This document shows, one piece after another, positions 60,728 to 64,000 of a DNA stretch of 64,000 nucleotides (positions within the stretch are counted from its first letter, which is position 1; each line of letters starts with the position of its first letter). Origin of the DNA: Halocaridina rubra (taxonomy: Eukaryota; Arthropoda; Malacostraca; Decapoda; Atyidae). The notes under the pieces are model-generated. The model made no database searches. It was not told the DNA's origin and saw nothing but the letters and a program-made list of their open reading frames with translations. Both the position numbers and the translations under genes were made by a program. The DNA lies in NCBI GenBank assembly GCA_037179515.1, contig JAXCGZ010022668.1:65001-129000 (forward strand), written 5' to 3'.

Positions 60728-61473
60728 AAGATCTAAATAGATTATCTGAATGGTCGGACAAATGGCAAATGGAATTTAATGTTGAAAAATGTAAAGTAGT
60801 TAAAATGGGTACTATAAAAGACAATACTAGTTATAAGCTAAATAACCATGAAATCATGAGTTCTCAGTGTGAAAGGGATTTGGGAGTTCTTGTGAGTAGT
60901 AGTCTTAAGCCAAGAGAGCAATGCACAGCAGTCAGAAATAAAGCAAACAGAATTTTAGGATTTATCTCAAGAAGCGTCAGCAATAGGACGGAAAAAGTTA
61001 TTTTGCAGCTCTATCTTGCATTAGTTAGGCCCCATTTAGATTATGCTGTGCAATTCTGGTCACCCTATTATAGAATGGAAATTGAATCCTTGGAGAGAGT
61101 GCAACGAAGAATGACCAAGATGATACACAATATCAGAAATCTACCATATGAGGACAGATTAAAAAAACTTAATCTACATTCTCTAGAGAGGCGAAGAGTT
61201 AGGGGGGATATGATTGAAGTGTATAAATGGTTTAAAGGGATTAACAAGGGAGATATTAATAAAGTTTTAAAAATTCATGATCAAACCAGAACTCGTAATA
61301 ATGGATTTAAGCTTGATAAATTTAGGTTCAGAAGGGAAATTGGTAAAAATTGGTTTGGTAATAGAGTAGCTGATGCATGGAACAAGCTTCCTAGTATGAT
61401 AGTAAATGCCAATACCTTAGACACCTTCAAATGTAGATTAGATAGACATATGACAGAGGTAGGGTGGGTATGA
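60728..61473 (+). CDS. Family C ORF2, 5'-truncated RT C-terminal region, open
   Basis: An uninterrupted frame from the start of the truncated copy (EDLNRLSEWSDKWQMEFN) to TGA at 61471-61473. It shows SQCERDLGVLVSSSLKPREQ, LYLALVRPHLDYAVQFWSPY, LERVQRRMTKMIHNIRNLPY, YEDRLKKLNLHSLERRRVRG and AWNKLPSMIVNANTLDTFK. These are the same blocks as the family A C-terminus but clearly a different family, close to CR1/L2. The catalytic RT motifs lie upstream and are absent, so it is a dead insert without decay, hence young. Confidence 0.85.
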
Positions 61474-61980
61474 ATAGGTTAGTGCTTATTAGAAAAATCA
61501 TAAAAAGAAAAACAGAATAAATAAGTAGAGTAGAATAGAATAGGTTAGACATGCTGAAAATACAATTCAAAAATGGAGCTGCCTCGTGTGTGCCAGTAGG
61601 CATGTTGCAGTGCCCTCTATTCTTATGTTCTTCTTATGTTCTTATTTAAGCTTGATAAATTTAGGTTCAGAAGGGAAATTGGTAAAAATTGGTTTGGTAA
61701 TAGAGTAGCTGATGCATGGAACAAGCTTCCTAGTATGATAGTAAATGCCAATACCTTAGACACCTTCAAATGTAGATTAGATAGACATATGACAGAGGTA
61801 GGGTGGGTATGAATAGGTTAGTGCTTATTAGAAAAATCATAAAAAGAAAAACAGAATAAATAAGTAGAGTAGAATAGAATAGGTTAGACATGCTGAAAAT
61901 ACAATTCAAAAATGGAGCTGCCTCGTGTGTGCCAGTAGGCATGTTGCAGTGTCCTCTATTCTTATGTTCTTATGTTCTTA
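60728..61980 (+). mobile_element. Family C CR1/L2-like LINE 3' ends, two head-to-tail copies
   Basis: Copy 1 (60728-61644) holds the RT C-terminal region and 3' UTR with tail TTCTTATGTTCTTCTTATG. Copy 2 (61645-61980) repeats only the last ~336 bp with almost no differences and tail TTCTTATGTTCTTATGTTC. A tail-like TTCTTATGTTCTTATG also precedes copy 1 (60712-60727), so copies seem to have been joined through the 8-bp tail motif. Confidence 0.87.
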
Positions 61981-62090
61981 CATACTCGTATTCTAAACAC
62001 TTCTTTGTCCACATGTCAAAGGTCCCCTTAAGTTTGCTAAGAAACTTTCGGTTGCACTTACTAAGCAATTTATGTGTACCTGTGGAAGTG

Positions 62091-63701
62091 TACTATTATC
62101 TTTTTGTGCTTCCCTATATCCAACGCAAAGAACAACTGCCGTTATATTCATAACAAAAAGACTTATGCATAACTAACCTGCTGATCTTTAATGGACTAAT
62201 GATGCTGTATTGTGGCCATCACATCCTGAAGGCGAAGCCAATCAAGTTGAACTATACTGAAACTTACAAATTAGAGGAAAATTGTGATTAATATGTACAG
62301 TATTTAACAGTAAATATGCATATAATACATATAACTATTAATAAGTCATATTCATCCAAGCAAATTAAACATACTTTTATTTATAGTCTTATGATGATAT
62401 ATATACATAAACTTGTCCAAAGGCTCAATGTCTCTTGAGAGAAAAGTATTTACATGGCAATTATAGCACTTTTTTTAAATAAAAAACTGAACTGTAGTTG
62501 GTGACAATACTTAACCCCATAATACTTGATGATCGGCACTTCTAGACGATTTCTGTTGCCAATTCGCTGAGCTTCCAGGTAGGACAGTAGCATGACAGTG
62601 CATTTTTCTTTAGAAAATGCTTTTCCGGTAATGATATTCTCAAGCTAAACTAAACTAATTTAACCTATCGCACGGCTCATCTAATCCTTACATTTATTTA
62701 CACGAGTGAATAAATTTAAGGGTTGGATGCTTTCGCATAAATCGTAATGAGAACGGTGAATTGTATTTGAAAATCACCAACGTACAAAACAGTCAATTTA
62801 GATTTTTAATTAGCTAAGATTCCAAAACATACTACAAAACAAGCGAGAATATCCTAAACTAGTATTTATCTATTCCGGCGCAACTTCTGCTACGTTTCGC
62901 AACACACGATCAATATCAAATCAACCGATACACGATGATGAATACAAAGAAAAGCTTAACACATACCTTTTGTGCCCTTTATTGATGAAAACTAAGGTTT
63001 CAGGACTATCCTAAATTATTTATTATGGTTGTATTAAGGACTGCAATCTTAATTTTCAAACAAAAAATAAGTAATTAATTAATACTTTTATATTTCAACT
63101 GTATTCAAATTCTCCTTAATAAATTTTTGTGGTTAACTTTAATGATTGAAAGTGTTCATTCTGAAATTTAGGATAATCAATGTATCTGACACCATGTAAC
63201 CATTAGGCAAAAGACACAAAACACAAGCAAAAAGATTACAATACACATAATATATTAATACATTAGCACATAACATATTCATTCAGAAAGTAGCAGCCTG
63301 CGTTGCATGGAATGGAAAGGCCTTCCTGTTTTACATCTTAGTGTCAGTTACCTGAGCAAAAATTTAATGATGTTTTACATCCAAGCATTGGTTACTAAAC
63401 CAAAAATGCTCTCAAACATCTACACCAAAGCATTGGTTACATGAAAAAAAAAATTTGTCTCACATATGCGTACAATGCAGAAAGATTTTTACAGACTTTA
63501 GTTTACCAAATAATGACCATATAGACTACAGGATACAATGTGGATTATCCTTTTCACATCCGTTAGTAGATTAATCATGTAAGTTAATATATTCATAGTC
63601 ACAAAATATACAATAATAGCTATGTGGGGCCTCTTGGTTACAAGGTACAGTGCATTTGGCCTTACCTTGCCTGCATAAGATACCTGTAAAAAAATAAGAG
63701 T
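62091..63701. other. Unassigned AT-rich DNA
   Basis: No gene or RNA seen. Around 63331-63470 there are about three imperfect ~45-50-bp repeats (GTTTTACATC, CATTGGTTAC, CAAAAATG blocks), perhaps a small local tandem array. Confidence 0.45.
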
Positions 63702-63736
<35 letters not shown>

Positions 63737-63753
63737 ATACATACATACATACA
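63702..63753. repeat. (TAA)n-(CATA)n microsatellite
   Basis: About ten AAT units followed by five CATA units, leading directly into LINE copy A9. Confidence 0.95.
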
Positions 63754-64000
63754 TTTTCGTTACAGAATACTTCCAGACAAAGGGGAGATAAAGAAGATAA
63801 TGACAGAAGATCAGGGGATGGGGCCTCATTAAGATTGTTATACACAAATGCTGATGGATTAGCTGGTAAGGCAGTAGAATTAAAAGATAGGATCCACAAC
63901 AGTAAGGCAGATATAGTAGCAATTACAGAGACTAAGTTGAGTGAGGACATAAACAGTGTCACAGTTTTTCCTAAGGGCTTCAGAATACTAAGGGTCGAAA
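63754..64000 (+). mobile_element. Family A LINE, copy A9, 5'-truncated, runs off the window
   Basis: It starts at TTTTCGTTACAGAATACTTC, just at the ORF1/ORF2 slip site. It encodes the last ORF1 codons (FRYRILPDKGEIKKIM, ending MGPH and TAA at 63830-63832) and, in the overlapping frame, the ORF2 start (RLLYTNADGLAGKAVELKDR, ADIVAITETKLSEDIN) up to the window edge. No disabling change is visible in the part shown. Confidence 0.9.

Larger units (their letters stand above)
60540..62090 (-). pseudogene. Ancient CR1-like (family A-related) fragments flanking family C
   Basis: At about 60590-60690, TCAAAGTATCACTCTCCATC and TTACTCTTCTAGCTTCAAGC resemble the A C-terminal region (TCAAAATATCGATCCC, ACTCTTCTAGCTTCGAG). 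At 61985-62085, CTTTGTCCACATGTCAAAGG, AGTTTGCTAAGAAACTTTCG and CAATTTATGTGTACCTGTGG resemble CCTTGTCCATGTGCCTGAAG, ATTTGATAAGAATGC and CATTTATATGTATTTCTGG. They appear to be one old copy split by the family C insertions. Confidence 0.45.

Overview
This window is repeat-dominated DNA from a eukaryote. The most likely source is an arthropod, probably a decapod crustacean. That is inferred from very long (TA)n, (AC)n and (TAA)n microsatellites, CR1/L2-like LINEs whose 3' ends carry short tandem tails (one family with TTCTTATG repeats), an RTE LINE, pogo/Tigger and MULE DNA transposons, and tRNA-derived SINEs. There are no bacterial features and no convincing complete host gene. The only candidate host exon is a predicted type II membrane protein N-terminus at 5806-6162.

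Layout. 1-2910: a decayed Tigger element with subterminal tandem repeats. 2911-10136: microsatellites, SINE-like repeats, old LINE 3' ends and the candidate exon. 10137-20013: two copies (A1, A2) of the dominant CR1-like LINE, called family A here, head-to-tail on the minus strand. A1 carries a SINE insertion and A2 a family B LINE insertion. 20418-22921: a decayed MULE with a FLYWCH finger and modular inverted repeats, split by 0.5 kb of (TA)n. 22922-23740: four short units alternating with (TA)n. 23935-28458: a plus-strand concatemer of six 5'-truncated A copies. 29818-31333: an old A copy. 31748-39713: a three-layer nest, with an old A fragment interrupted by a family D LINE that is itself interrupted by an intact RTE LINE. 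39721-51208: three A copies (A5, A6, A7) head-to-tail on the minus strand; A7 keeps a complete ORF2. 51236-57963: a second Tigger transposase split by an old A copy (A8), which carries its own 1.2 kb internal tandem duplication. 57964-63753: family B and C LINE ends and unassigned DNA. 63754-64000: the start of another A copy running off the window.

Family A is the main subject. It has ORF1 (coiled coil plus basic C-terminal region) and ORF2 (APE endonuclease plus reverse transcriptase). ORF2 lies in the -1 frame of ORF1, has no ATG before its endonuclease domain, and the overlap contains an in-phase A-AAT-TTT heptamer conserved in the four better copies. The 3' end has a conserved hairpin, then 14-bp tail units, then usually (AC)n. 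Young copies sit in (AC)n and are joined tail to head repeatedly. This suggests a CR1-like element that inserts into AC microsatellites and into its own tail. All family names (A, B, C, D, E, G) are local labels; no database search was possible.
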